From Amycolatopsis suaedae (lineage in GTDB: Bacteria; Actinomycetota; Actinomycetes; Mycobacteriales; Pseudonocardiaceae), in assembly GCF_004214935.1 (NCBI RefSeq), contig NZ_SFCC01000019.1:62001-126000 (forward strand): a DNA stretch of 64,000 nucleotides, given 5' to 3'. The position numbers and the translations under genes were made by a program. Under the pieces are notes generated by a model. The model searched no databases, was not told the origin of the DNA, and was given only the letters and a program-made list of their open reading frames with translations. Positions 1 to 7,735 of this stretch are shown here, piece by piece; the first letter of the stretch is position 1; each line of letters begins with the position of its first letter.

Positions 1-276
1 GAGCTGATGGTCCGGTTCGACCGCAACGAGCCGCTGAAGGTCGAGAACGGCAGGTTCGTGCGGATGTCCGACCGCGACGTCCGGCTGATCGAGGGCGACT
101 ACGGCCCGGACACCTGCGAGGCCGACATCGTCTACCGCACCTACACCAACGCCAACGGGGAGGACACGATCGAGATGGTCCAGATCGTGCTCAGCGGGCC
201 GCCGCCGACCGCCCGGCTGTGTGAACCGGTCGCCGAGCTGGCACGCGTGGTGGCGGCCAGGCTGCCGCGTCCGTGA
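1..276 (+). CDS. C-terminal part of a hypothetical protein (5' end outside window)
   Basis: The frame is open from base 1, so the gene begins upstream; about 91 residues are visible, ending at TGA 274-276. The fragment is hydrophilic and mixed alpha/beta in appearance (motifs such as VYRTYTNANGEDTIEMVQ) and ends in a proline/arginine-rich tail. I do not recognise a family. Its stop overlaps a possible GTG start of the next FHA gene, so it is probably the upstream member of the same operon, next to the Ser/Thr kinase signalling block. It could be the sensor or extracellular domain of a longer protein; nothing visible decides this. Confidence 0.6.
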   Translation, partial: ELMVRFDRNEPLKVENGRFVRMSDRDVRLIEGDYGPDTCEADIVYRTYTNANGEDTIEMVQIVLSGPPPTARLCEPVAELARVVAARLPRP

Positions 277-293
277 GCGGAGAGGAAGTTCCA

Positions 294-1100
294 GTGACCG
301 AACCCGAGCAGCCCGACGACGACGTCCTGTCGGCCGGGTACGGCAGCCTCGCGCACGGCGTGCCGCCGTCGGTTCCGGGGACGATCTACGCCCTGGCGAT
401 CAACGGCGGTATCACGGTGAAGCCGAAGCAGGGGCGGACGTTGCTGTTCGGTCGCCAGCGGGAGGACGTGCACGTCTGTGTGGGCGAGGACGACCGCAAG
501 GTGTCGCGGTTGCAGGGCAGGCTGATCTGCGACGGTGGCCGCTGGTGGATGCACAACGACGGCAGGGTGCCGATCCGGCTGCCCGGGCCGCGGCTGCTGT
601 TTCCCGCGGACGAGCCGTTCCCGCTGGACGAGGGGTACACGGCGGCGTTCGTGCCGGGGTCGCGGGATCGTGAGCACCTGCTGGAGTTGTTCGTCACGGG
701 ATCGGATGTGGAGCGGCCGCACGCGCAGCCGTGGGAGGTCACCGAGCCGCCGAAGGTGTGGCCGCTCAAGCCGGACGAGCGGCTGGCGCTGGTCGCGCTG
801 GCGCAGCGGTACCTGTTGCAGGAGCCGCGGCCGCAGCCCCGGACGTGGGGTCAGGTGGCCGAGCAGCTCAGCCAGCTTGAGCCGGACGCGGAGAAGCCGT
901 GGAGCGCCAAGCGGGTCGAGCACCTGGTGGTGCGGGTGCGGACCAGGCTGGCCAAGGCCGGTGTGGCGGGACTGACCAGGGAGGAGGTCGGTGAGCCGGT
1001 GGGTAACTCGCTCAACGACAACCTGGTCAGGGAGCTGCTGCTGACGACCTCGCTGGTGCCGCCGGACCTGCGGCTGCTGGACCCGCCCGCCGACCGCTGA
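294..1100 (+). CDS. FHA-like domain protein with C-terminal helical/winged-helix region (paralogue 1)
   Basis: A cytoplasmic protein of 268 aa. The N-terminal half holds a divergent FHA-like core (LLFGR, then VGEDDRKVSRLQG), the fold that binds phosphothreonine. The C-terminal third (LALVALAQRYL...WGQVAEQLSQL...VRVRTRLAKAG) resembles a winged-helix/HTH segment. I chose GTG 294 because GAGAGG lies about 6 nt upstream; the alternative GTG 273 overlaps the previous stop. The protein is clearly paralogous to the gene at 1167-1955, sharing DSLAHGV/GSLAHGV, the LLFADAEP/LLFPADEP block and a GSR-(D/G)-(R/Q)-EH motif. With an FHA-kinase encoded convergently, the likely role is a phospho-dependent adaptor or regulator. 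The exact partner is unknown. Confidence 0.75.
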   Translation: MTEPEQPDDDVLSAGYGSLAHGVPPSVPGTIYALAINGGITVKPKQGRTLLFGRQREDVHVCVGEDDRKVSRLQGRLICDGGRWWMHNDGRVPIRLPGPRLLFPADEPFPLDEGYTAAFVPGSRDREHLLELFVTGSDVERPHAQPWEVTEPPKVWPLKPDERLALVALAQRYLLQEPRPQPRTWGQVAEQLSQLEPDAEKPWSAKRVEHLVVRVRTRLAKAGVAGLTREEVGEPVGNSLNDNLVRELLLTTSLVPPDLRLLDPPADR

Positions 1101-1166
1101 TCGCCCGGGACCGGTCCCCGGCACCGGTCGTACCGTCCCGCTCGTAACCAGAGCAGGGGAGGGCCC

Positions 1167-1955
1167 GTGGACGTCGAGCCGGACGCCAGGCTGCCAGCCG
1201 GGCACGACAGCCTCGCCCACGGGGTCGCCTCGCGGACGCCGGGCACGCTGTCGGTGCTCGGCCCGCGAGGCGGCGTGGTGATGCCGCCGCTGGCCGGGGC
1301 CGAGGTGACGTTCGGGCGCAACCGCGCGCTGGTGGCCGTCGGGGTCGGCGAGGAGGACCGCCGGGTCAGCCGCAGGCACGGGTACGCCGAATGGTACGAG
1401 GCGGGCTGGTGGCTGCGGGTGACCGGCCGGACGCCGGTGCGGCTGCCGGGCTCGCGGCTGCTGTTCGCCGACGCCGAGCCGGTCCGGCTCACGCCCGGCT
1501 ACACACCGCTGTTCCTGCGGGGAAGCCGCGGTCAGGAACACGTGCTGGAGATGTACGTGTCGAGCGAACGGGACGACGCCGTACGCAGGCCGTGGAAACT
1601 GACTGCTCGGGAACGGCTCGTCATGACCGTGCTCGGGCAGCGTTATCTGCGGTGTGAACCGTCGCCGCGGCCGCTGAGCTGGCTGCAGGCCGCCGAGCAC
1701 CTGGCCAGGCTGCAGCCGCTCGCCGGGTGGACCGTGGTGGCCGTCGAACGGCTGGTGACCGATCTGCGCGCGCGGATACCGGCGGGGACCGGCGGCGACT
1801 GGCTGTCAGCCGGGTTCGTGGAACCCGGCGTGATCGTGCCACCCGACCTGGCGCTGCTCGCCCCCGAGCCGGGCGCGGTCGAGGTCGGCGACGACACCAC
1901 CGAAGTGCCTAGAGTGCCTCGCGCAGCATCCGTGCGAGATCACCGGCCGACCTGA
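1167..1955 (+). CDS. FHA-like domain protein with C-terminal winged-helix region (paralogue 2)
   Basis: 262 aa, GTG start preceded by a purine-rich AGGGGAGGG. The FHA-like core is better preserved than in paralogue 1: VTFGRNR, then VGEEDRRVSRRHG, which matches the GR...SRxH signature of phosphothreonine-binding FHA domains. The C-terminal half (RLVMTVLGQRYL...SWLQAAEHLARL...VERLVTDLRARI) repeats the putative winged-helix region of its neighbour. Tandem duplication is the simplest explanation for the pair. The last 47 nt overlap, tail to tail, the 3' end of the FHA-kinase gene on the other strand, which suggests the three genes have long been linked. A DNA-binding role for the C-terminus is inference. 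Confidence 0.75.
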   Translation: MDVEPDARLPAGHDSLAHGVASRTPGTLSVLGPRGGVVMPPLAGAEVTFGRNRALVAVGVGEEDRRVSRRHGYAEWYEAGWWLRVTGRTPVRLPGSRLLFADAEPVRLTPGYTPLFLRGSRGQEHVLEMYVSSERDDAVRRPWKLTARERLVMTVLGQRYLRCEPSPRPLSWLQAAEHLARLQPLAGWTVVAVERLVTDLRARIPAGTGGDWLSAGFVEPGVIVPPDLALLAPEPGAVEVGDDTTEVPRVPRAASVRDHRPT

Positions 1956-3291
1956 CCGCGATCTCCGGATGATCGACCAGCGCGTGGTCGATCACCTCGG
2001 CGAGGCGGCGCGGGATGCCCGGCACGCGGGTACGGACCGGCACCGGCTCGGTGCCCAGCACCACCGAAATCGGGTCCTGGCCCGGCGGGAAGTCCCTCGG
2101 GGTGTGCCCGGTCAGCATCCAGTACAGCGACGCGGCCGCGGCCCAGACGTCGACCGCCGGCTTGGCGAACTTGAAGTTCACCAGCTGCGGGCGGGCCATG
2201 AACGCCATCGTCCCGGCCACGGCACCGGTGTGCGTGTGCCCGGACAGCCCGGCCATGTCGAACGCCTTGGAGATCCCGAAGTCGCCGACCTTGAGCACCC
2301 GCTCGCCCGGCACCCCGGCGAGCAGCAGGTTGGCCGGTTTGACGTCGCGGTGCACCAGTCCGCGGCCCCGGCCGAGTTTCCCGTCGGCCAGCGGCACGTC
2401 GGGGATCGTCGCCCGGTGCGCGTGGTCGAGGCCGTCCAGTGCCTGCATGACGAGCGGGACGGCGACGTCCGGGGACAGCGTTCCACCCTGCGCGGGCACC
2501 CACTCGCGCACGCTGCCCGCCGTGCAGTACTCCGAGGCCAGGAAGAACGTCGCGCCGCTCGCGCCGCCTTCGACGAACCGCACGATGTTGGGGTGCCGAA
2601 GTGCCCGGGTGCTGTCGATCTCGCGCAGGAATCCCTGCCGCGCCATCGGCCGGGCGGCGATCCTCGGCAGCAGGATCTTCAGGGCGATCCGCTCGCCGGT
2701 CACGTCGTGCTCGGCGAGGAACACGGCTCCCTGACCGCCCCGGCCCAGTTCCCGCACGAGCGTGAACCCCTGCAGGGTCACCACCTCGGGCTCGCCGCGA
2801 GCGGCCCGTTCGAGCAGCAGGCGTGCGGCGGTGGCCGGGTCGCGGCGGCAGGTCGCGCACAGCACGTCACCACCCGCGGGGTCGGCCTTGACCTCGGCGC
2901 CGCAGTGCGCGCACCGGCCCCGGGACGGGCCGGTGGCGGGCGCGGTGACCCGCACCCGCAGCACCGACCGTCCGATCCGTACCTCGTCGCCGTCGAGCAG
3001 GTCGCGTTCGGGGAACCACAGCCGGGCGCCCTCCTCCGGCGTCTGACCTGCCTGCCTGCGGCCGATCTCCTCGCCGTTGACGTGGGTTCCGTTGAGGCTG
3101 CCGAGATCGCGTACCCGCACGTCCGGTGGGTTGATGTCGAACAGGCAGTGGTGCCGGGACACCCGCCCGCCGGACAGCCGCGGATCGCAGTCGGCCGCGC
3201 GGCCGACGATGCGGGTGGTGCGTTCGTGGAAGGTGTACTCGGCCCCGGCGTCCGTACCGGCGGTCACCGCCAGGGTCACCGAGGCCCGCAT
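1909..3291 (-). CDS. FHA domain - zinc ribbon - Ser/Thr protein kinase
   Basis: 460 aa, soluble, with no membrane segment. Order: an FHA domain at about residues 25-115 (GR, SRHH at 45-48, DLGSLNGT at 62-69, VNG); a four-cysteine zinc ribbon (C127, C130, C145, C148); then a Hanks-type kinase at about 178-445. Visible kinase elements are the glycine loop GRGGQG, Lys205, HRD at 314-316 with the catalytic Asp, and DFG at 337-339. The usual APE after the activation segment is replaced (AFMARPQL at 363-370), so the Glu that normally pairs with the conserved C-lobe Arg is missing. The FHA and zinc ribbon sit N-terminal to the kinase, unlike the membrane PknB type. The convergent FHA paralogues are plausible substrates or partners. 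Confidence 0.9.
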   Translation of the reverse strand: MRASVTLAVTAGTDAGAEYTFHERTTRIVGRAADCDPRLSGGRVSRHHCLFDINPPDVRVRDLGSLNGTHVNGEEIGRRQAGQTPEEGARLWFPERDLLDGDEVRIGRSVLRVRVTAPATGPSRGRCAHCGAEVKADPAGGDVLCATCRRDPATAARLLLERAARGEPEVVTLQGFTLVRELGRGGQGAVFLAEHDVTGERIALKILLPRIAARPMARQGFLREIDSTRALRHPNIVRFVEGGASGATFFLASEYCTAGSVREWVPAQGGTLSPDVAVPLVMQALDGLDHAHRATIPDVPLADGKLGRGRGLVHRDVKPANLLLAGVPGERVLKVGDFGISKAFDMAGLSGHTHTGAVAGTMAFMARPQLVNFKFAKPAVDVWAAAASLYWMLTGHTPRDFPPGQDPISVVLGTEPVPVRTRVPGIPRRLAEVIDHALVDHPEIAVRSAGDLARMLREAL

Positions 3292-3301
3292 GCGGTCAAG
3301 C

Positions 3302-4831
3302 CTACTTGGCGGAGGTCGGCCGGACCGACCGCAGCGCCACCGCCACGAACGCCGCGACCAGCAGGCTGCCCGCGACGCCGATCCACGCCACCCACTGCAG
3401 CCCGGTCACGAACGACCGGCTCGCCGCGCTCGTCAGCGCGCCGCCCAGGTCGGCGGGCAGCCCGGTGGCGACGTCGAAGGCCGCGCCGAGCGTCTCCCGC
3501 GCCCTGGCCAGTGCCTCGGGAGCGAGTCCCACGGGCGCGGACTCGGCCAGGTCACCGCGGTAGACCACCGCGCCGAGGCTGCCCAGCAGTGCGATCCCGG
3601 CCGCGCCGCCGAACTCGTTGGCGGTCTCGGATATCGCCGACGCCGCACCGGCCCGTTCCGGGGGCGCGGTGGCGAGCACCAGCTCGGTCGCGATGGTCGC
3701 CACGCCGCCGATCCCGGCGGCCAGCACCACCTGCGACGCGACCACCCAGGCCACCCCGGACTCGGCGCTCACCTGGGCGAACAACACGAACCCCACGGCG
3801 GCCAGGCACAACCCGGCCGCGACGATCCGCGCGGGCCGCACCTTGCCCGCGATCGCCGTCGCGGCACTGACGCCGACGCCCATCCCGGCGACGCTCGGCA
3901 GGCTCCACAGTGCCGCCACCAGCGGGCTGTAACCCAGCACGAGTTGCAGGTACTGCGAGACGAACAGCCCGATCCCGGCCAGCACCAGGAAGGTCACCGC
4001 GCAGGTGCCGAGCGCGCCGGTGAACTGCGGGCGGCGGAACAGCGTGACGTCGACCATCGGGTTGTCCGCGGCGAGCTGCCTGCGGACGAACAACACGCCG
4101 AACACGCAGCCGGCCAGGATCGAGCCGAGGTAGCCGAGTGCGAAGCCGTCGGCGGCGATCTTCTTGACGCCGTAGATGACCGGCAGCACGGTGGCCAGCG
4201 ACAGCAGGGCGCCGGGGAGGTCGAACCGGCCCGCCGCGGGGTTGCGGAACTCCGGCAGCAGCACCGGGCCGAGGACGAGCAGCAGGACCATCACCGGGAC
4301 GTTGAGCAGGAACACCGAGCCCCACCAGAAGTGCTCCAGCAGGAACCCGCCGACGATCGGGCCGACCAGCGCGCCACCGGCGAAACCCATGGTCCACGCG
4401 CTGATCGCCACCTGGCGTTGCCGTGCGTCGGTGAACATGTTCCGGATCAGTGACAGGGTCGAGGGGGCCAGCGTCGCGCCCGCGACGCCGAGCAGCGCCC
4501 TGGCCAGGATCAGCAGCTCGGTGGACGGCGCGTAGGCGGCCAGCACGGAGGCCGCGCCGAACAGGGCGGCGCCGGCGAGCAGCACCTTCCTGCGGCCGAA
4601 CCGGTCGCCGAGCGAGCCCATGGTGATCAGCAGGCCCGCCAGCACGAAGCCGTACAGGTCGAGGATCCAGAGCAGCTCGGTGCTGCTCGGAGCCAGGTCG
4701 GCGGACAGGAAGGGCAGGGCGTAGAACAGAACCGACAGATCCATCGACACGAGGAGGCAGGGCAGGACGAGCACGACCAGGCCCAGCCACTCCCTGCGTC
4801 CGGCACGCGGCGCGGTGGAAAGGCTTACCAT
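3302..4831 (-). CDS. DHA2-type MFS multidrug exporter (EmrB/QacA-like, 14 TM)
   Basis: 509 aa integral membrane protein, the usual size for 14-TM DHA2 drug:H+ antiporters. The motif A region is clear (GSLGDRFGRRKVLLAG), the N-terminus has the family hallmark LDLYGFVLAGLLITMG, and motif C-like glycines and prolines follow (ALVGPIVGGFL). I chose ATG 4831 because GGAGA lies 5 nt upstream; an in-frame ATG at 4843 has no ribosome-binding site and would sit against the operator. The gene is transcribed away from the adjacent TetR gene, and two operator-like repeats occupy the 80-bp gap. It is therefore probably derepressed by the exported compound. The substrate cannot be read from the sequence. 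Confidence 0.9.
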   Translation of the reverse strand: MVSLSTAPRAGRREWLGLVVLVLPCLLVSMDLSVLFYALPFLSADLAPSSTELLWILDLYGFVLAGLLITMGSLGDRFGRRKVLLAGAALFGAASVLAAYAPSTELLILARALLGVAGATLAPSTLSLIRNMFTDARQRQVAISAWTMGFAGGALVGPIVGGFLLEHFWWGSVFLLNVPVMVLLLVLGPVLLPEFRNPAAGRFDLPGALLSLATVLPVIYGVKKIAADGFALGYLGSILAGCVFGVLFVRRQLAADNPMVDVTLFRRPQFTGALGTCAVTFLVLAGIGLFVSQYLQLVLGYSPLVAALWSLPSVAGMGVGVSAATAIAGKVRPARIVAAGLCLAAVGFVLFAQVSAESGVAWVVASQVVLAAGIGGVATIATELVLATAPPERAGAASAISETANEFGGAAGIALLGSLGAVVYRGDLAESAPVGLAPEALARARETLGAAFDVATGLPADLGGALTSAASRSFVTGLQWVAWIGVAGSLLVAAFVAVALRSVRPTSAK

Positions 4832-4845
4832 GTGAATCTCCATGG

Positions 4846-4885
4846 GTGATTACGACGTAAACATCAGCGTGATTACAACGTAAAC
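4846..4885. promoter_or_regulatory. Paired TetR operators between exporter and regulator
   Basis: Two 17-bp direct repeats, GTGATTACGACGTAAAC (4846-4862) and GTGATTACAACGTAAAC (4869-4885), are spaced 23 bp start to start, about two helical turns. Each contains a palindromic core TTACG-N-CGTAA (perfect in the first copy, one mismatch in the second). They lie just upstream of the exporter start and between the divergent genes, as expected for autoregulated TetR control of an efflux pump. Confidence 0.7.
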
Positions 4886-4923
4886 CCATGGACGTAGGAT
4901 TGGCAAACGAAATGTGGTGAAGG

Positions 4924-5616
4924 ATGACCGAGGTGCGCGACCCGGCGCGGCGGCCGCCGCTGACGTTGTCGCTGATCGTGTCCACCGCCATCGGCGTGGC
5001 CGACGAGGGCGGCCTGGACGCGGTGACCATGCGGCGGGTCGGCGAGCGGCTCAACGCCAGCGGGATGGCGCTCTACCGGCACGTCGCCAACCGCGACGAG
5101 CTGATCGCGTTGATGATCGACAAGGTGGTGGGCGAGTACGCCTACCCCGTCCCGCGGCCCGAGGGGTGGCGGGCGGCGCTGGCCGCGTCGGCGAGGCAGG
5201 ACTGGCGGTCGTTCTTCGCGCACCCGTGGGTGCTGCGGGCGACGGCGTCGACCCGTCCGCCGATGGGGCCGAACATGCTCGCCAACATGGAGTGGGCGCT
5301 GGCCGTCTTCGACGGCCTGAACGTGACCGGGCGGGAGCGGCTGCACCTGCTGAGCTCGGTCGTCTCCTACGTGCACGGGCTGGCGATGACCTGGCTGCCC
5401 GCCGCGTCGGCAGGCCGGGAGGGCACGGCGCGCTGGTGGCGCGACCAGCTGGACTCCGCCGGGCACGACCGCTATCCGCGCCTGGCCGAGCTGACCACCG
5501 ACCTGGCCGGCGACCCGAGCTGGCAGGAGGAGGTCGACGAGGAGTTCGAGTTCGGCCTGGCGAGGGTGCTGGACGGCGTGGAGGCCTACGTGTCCGGTCG
5601 CGCAGACCGGCCGTAG
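4924..5616 (+). CDS. TetR-family repressor of the divergent MFS exporter
   Basis: 230 aa. The N-terminal HTH is typical (AIGVADEGGLDAVTMRRVGERLNASGMALYRHVANRDELIALMIDKV, read in parts), followed by a ligand domain of the TetR_C type seen in TetR/ActII-like efflux repressors. The ATG at 4924 has GAAGG directly adjacent, which is too close; GTG 4933, nine bases in, has better spacing and may be the true start. The gene is divergent from the MFS exporter with paired operators between them. Its stop codon is followed one base later by a 57-bp palindromic repeat that separates it from the convergent catalase gene. Confidence 0.9.
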   Translation: MTEVRDPARRPPLTLSLIVSTAIGVADEGGLDAVTMRRVGERLNASGMALYRHVANRDELIALMIDKVVGEYAYPVPRPEGWRAALAASARQDWRSFFAHPWVLRATASTRPPMGPNMLANMEWALAVFDGLNVTGRERLHLLSSVVSYVHGLAMTWLPAASAGREGTARWWRDQLDSAGHDRYPRLAELTTDLAGDPSWQEEVDEEFEFGLARVLDGVEAYVSGRADRP

Positions 5617-5673
5617 AGCTCGTGAAGGCCACCTTCATTACGTGAGACGTGATGAAGGTGGCCTTCACGTGCT
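5617..5673. repeat. 57-bp palindromic intergenic repeat (mini form), copy 1
   Basis: A hairpin-forming unit: AGCTCGTGAAGGCCACCTTC leads, ATTACGTGAGACGTG is the centre, and ATGAAGGTGGCCTTCACGTG closes it. It fills the gap between the convergent TetR (+) and catalase (-) genes. The same 57-bp form recurs at 13180-13236 and 34545-34601. A bidirectional terminator is plausible, although no T-run follows either arm. Confidence 0.9.
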
Positions 5674-5703
5674 TTTGGCTGACGCGCGAGGGAGCCCGGG
5701 CCG

Positions 5704-6570
5704 TCAGGTCGCCTTCTTCTTGAGCTTCTTCGCCTTGCCCTTCACCGTGCCGACGGCGTCCATGGTCGGCGAGTAGGTCGCGTACAGCGCCGGGTTCGGC
5801 CTCGGTGCCGTGGCCGGGCCGCCGAGCGGCTCGGGGTCGTGCAGGTACTCCAGGTCCGTGCCGTCGCCGACCCAGCCGCCCTTGTCGCCGTCGGTGCCGT
5901 CGGACAGGTGCCAGATCGTGTGGTTGTGGGTCTGGTCCTCCTCGTCGAACAGGGCGTCCGGCACGATCGGCTGCTCCAGCCCGTCGCTGATCAGTTCCTC
6001 GATGGCGGCCAGCCACTGCTTCTGGTGCACGGTGTCGCGTGCCAGGTTGAACCGCAGCATCTCCTTGACGCCGGGGTCGTCGGTCATGTTGTAGAGCCGC
6101 GCGGTCTGCAGTCTGCCCTGGGCCTCGGCGGCGACGTTGGCGCGGAAGTCGGCCAGCAGGTTGCCGCTGGCCACGATGTAGCCGCCGTTCCATGGCACGC
6201 CCTGGCTGTTGTTCGGCATCGCTCCGCCACCGGCCACGATGGCCTGCTGCGGGTCCATTCCGCCGAGCACCGCCGCCATCACCGGGTCCTTCGCCGCGGC
6301 AGCGGCCTGTTCCGCCGGAGCGCCGTCGAGCAGCCGCGCGACCATCGTGGCCAGCATCTCGACGTGCCCGATCTCCTCGGTGGCCGTGTCCATGATCAGG
6401 TCCTTGTACTTGCCCTCGATGCGGCAGTTCCACCCCTGGAACAGGTACTGCATGGTCACGGTCATCTCGCCGTACGCGCCGCCGATGAGTTCCTGGAGTT
6501 TGCGGGCGTAGACGGCGTCCGGACGTTCCGGCTTGGCCTCGCACTGCAGCAGCTTGGTGTGTCGGAACAC
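5704..6570 (-). CDS. Manganese (non-haem) catalase
   Basis: 288 aa from a GTG start at 6570, with GAGGAGG five bases upstream; a longer reading to 6624 lacks this signal. The start FRHTKLLQCEAKPERPDA is characteristic of Mn catalases. The ferritin-like four-helix bundle carries dinuclear-Mn ligands: Glu in GGAYGEMTV, the E-E-x-x-H of TATEEIGHVEM, and the second half with a Glu near AAEAQGR and a His in ARDTVHQKQW. It converts hydrogen peroxide to water and oxygen in the cytoplasm. The C-terminus is lysine-rich (KGKAKKLKKK). It appears monocistronic, with a repeat element at its 3' end. Confidence 0.93.
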   Translation of the reverse strand: MFRHTKLLQCEAKPERPDAVYARKLQELIGGAYGEMTVTMQYLFQGWNCRIEGKYKDLIMDTATEEIGHVEMLATMVARLLDGAPAEQAAAAAKDPVMAAVLGGMDPQQAIVAGGGAMPNNSQGVPWNGGYIVASGNLLADFRANVAAEAQGRLQTARLYNMTDDPGVKEMLRFNLARDTVHQKQWLAAIEELISDGLEQPIVPDALFDEEDQTHNHTIWHLSDGTDGDKGGWVGDGTDLEYLHDPEPLGGPATAPRPNPALYATYSPTMDAVGTVKGKAKKLKKKAT

Positions 6571-6649
6571 GTCGCCTCCTCGTCGTCGGTGAACGCCTGG
6601 CATTCCCCGGGATCCGGAAACCATGCGGCGCCGCGACGGGTTTCTCGCG

Positions 6650-7636
6650 TCAGGCCATCGTCAGGCTGAAGTCGTGCACGACGTCGAAACGGCGGCCGGT
6701 GGCGATGCGGACCTTGCCCGACTTCTGGCCGTAGACGATCGACCATTGGGTGTGTGGCTGGTGGACCCTGGCCAGCAGGTCCATCGCCTGCGGCTGGTCG
6801 AGCTTCCCGTTCGCCGCCCGCAGGGCGCCGCTCGCGGTGGCGTAGCGCGGATCGGCCAGGCGGGTGGCCTCGTCGCTGCCGGCGAGCTGGATGTTGGTGA
6901 GGACCTGCCACGGTCCGCGTTGCCGCTCCACCACCAGCCTGCCGTCGACGAACTCCAGCACCGCCGCGCCACCGTGGGCGTCGGCGAACAGGTAGTGCAG
7001 GCCGGTGCCGTCGCTGAAGTCGACGTTGAACCGCTCGAACACGGCGATCGCCTCGTCGACGGTGGACGCCTCGTCGAGCACCATCCGCATGATCCGGACG
7101 CTGCCGACGGTGCGCCGTTCCGGCCGGACGGTGGCGCGGGCGTCGGGTGCGGTCGCCATTCCCACGGTGAGGCCCTTGGCGTTCATCCCGTCGAACGGCA
7201 GCAGGTGGGCGCCGAGCAGCGCCTGCCGTCCCTTCTCGGTGGTGAAGTCGGCGTCGCTGGTGAGCCCCAGGTAGGAGGTGTCGACCATCGAGACCGACGC
7301 ATGCCTGCCCGCGGGGGCGGTGAACAGCAGCAGTGCGGGCTGGTGCGGGAAGTCGAAGTTGCGGCCGAACAGCGGGTCGGCCGGGTCGCCGTGGGCGGTG
7401 AACAGCGAGCAGTTCGTGGTGGGCCGGACCCGCAGGGCGTCCGGCACCACCAGGGGGTCGTAGTCCCCGTGGACCCGCATTGTCCACAATGGATGGTCGT
7501 CGACCTTGCGGAGGGTGGCCAGCGTCGCGGCCGCGTCGATGACCGGCGCAGCCGGCGCCGGTGCCGGTGGGGCGGCCGCGCTGTGACATCCGGCGAGCAC
7601 TGCGGCCAGCAACAGCATCGGGACGGCACGTCTCAT
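6650..7636 (-). CDS. Lipoprotein linear-amide C-N hydrolase (choloylglycine hydrolase / penicillin acylase-like)
   Basis: 328 aa. A lipoprotein signal peptide (MRRAVPMLLLAAVLAGC) has the lipobox LAGC, so the mature protein should be anchored outside the membrane. The Ntn-hydrolase core begins at TTNCSLFTAHGD, where the Cys is the likely nucleophile, followed by LFGRNFDF, the typical GRNFDF of the choloylglycine hydrolase/acyltransferase group. In classical members the Cys becomes N-terminal after processing; here it sits about 90 residues in, so autocleavage or a C45-type variation must apply. The substrate, such as an acyl amide or a quorum signal, is not deducible. The start is the ATG directly before the signal peptide; no strong RBS is visible. 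Confidence 0.8.
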   Translation of the reverse strand: MRRAVPMLLLAAVLAGCHSAAAPPAPAPAAPVIDAAATLATLRKVDDHPLWTMRVHGDYDPLVVPDALRVRPTTNCSLFTAHGDPADPLFGRNFDFPHQPALLLFTAPAGRHASVSMVDTSYLGLTSDADFTTEKGRQALLGAHLLPFDGMNAKGLTVGMATAPDARATVRPERRTVGSVRIMRMVLDEASTVDEAIAVFERFNVDFSDGTGLHYLFADAHGGAAVLEFVDGRLVVERQRGPWQVLTNIQLAGSDEATRLADPRYATASGALRAANGKLDQPQAMDLLARVHQPHTQWSIVYGQKSGKVRIATGRRFDVVHDFSLTMA

Positions 7637-7735
7637 CGGAACAGCATCGCAGGCCCGGGTCGATTCAGGTCCCGAAATGACCTGAATGCCCGTTAGCTTC
7701 GCCGTTGTTGTTACCCCGACCCTGGAGGAGACGCA

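Noticed and set aside
141..1700. Long reverse-strand open frame of 519 aa
   Set aside because: It is arginine/proline-rich, lacks family motifs and lies opposite two FHA genes with clear motifs; long shadow frames are expected at this GC content.
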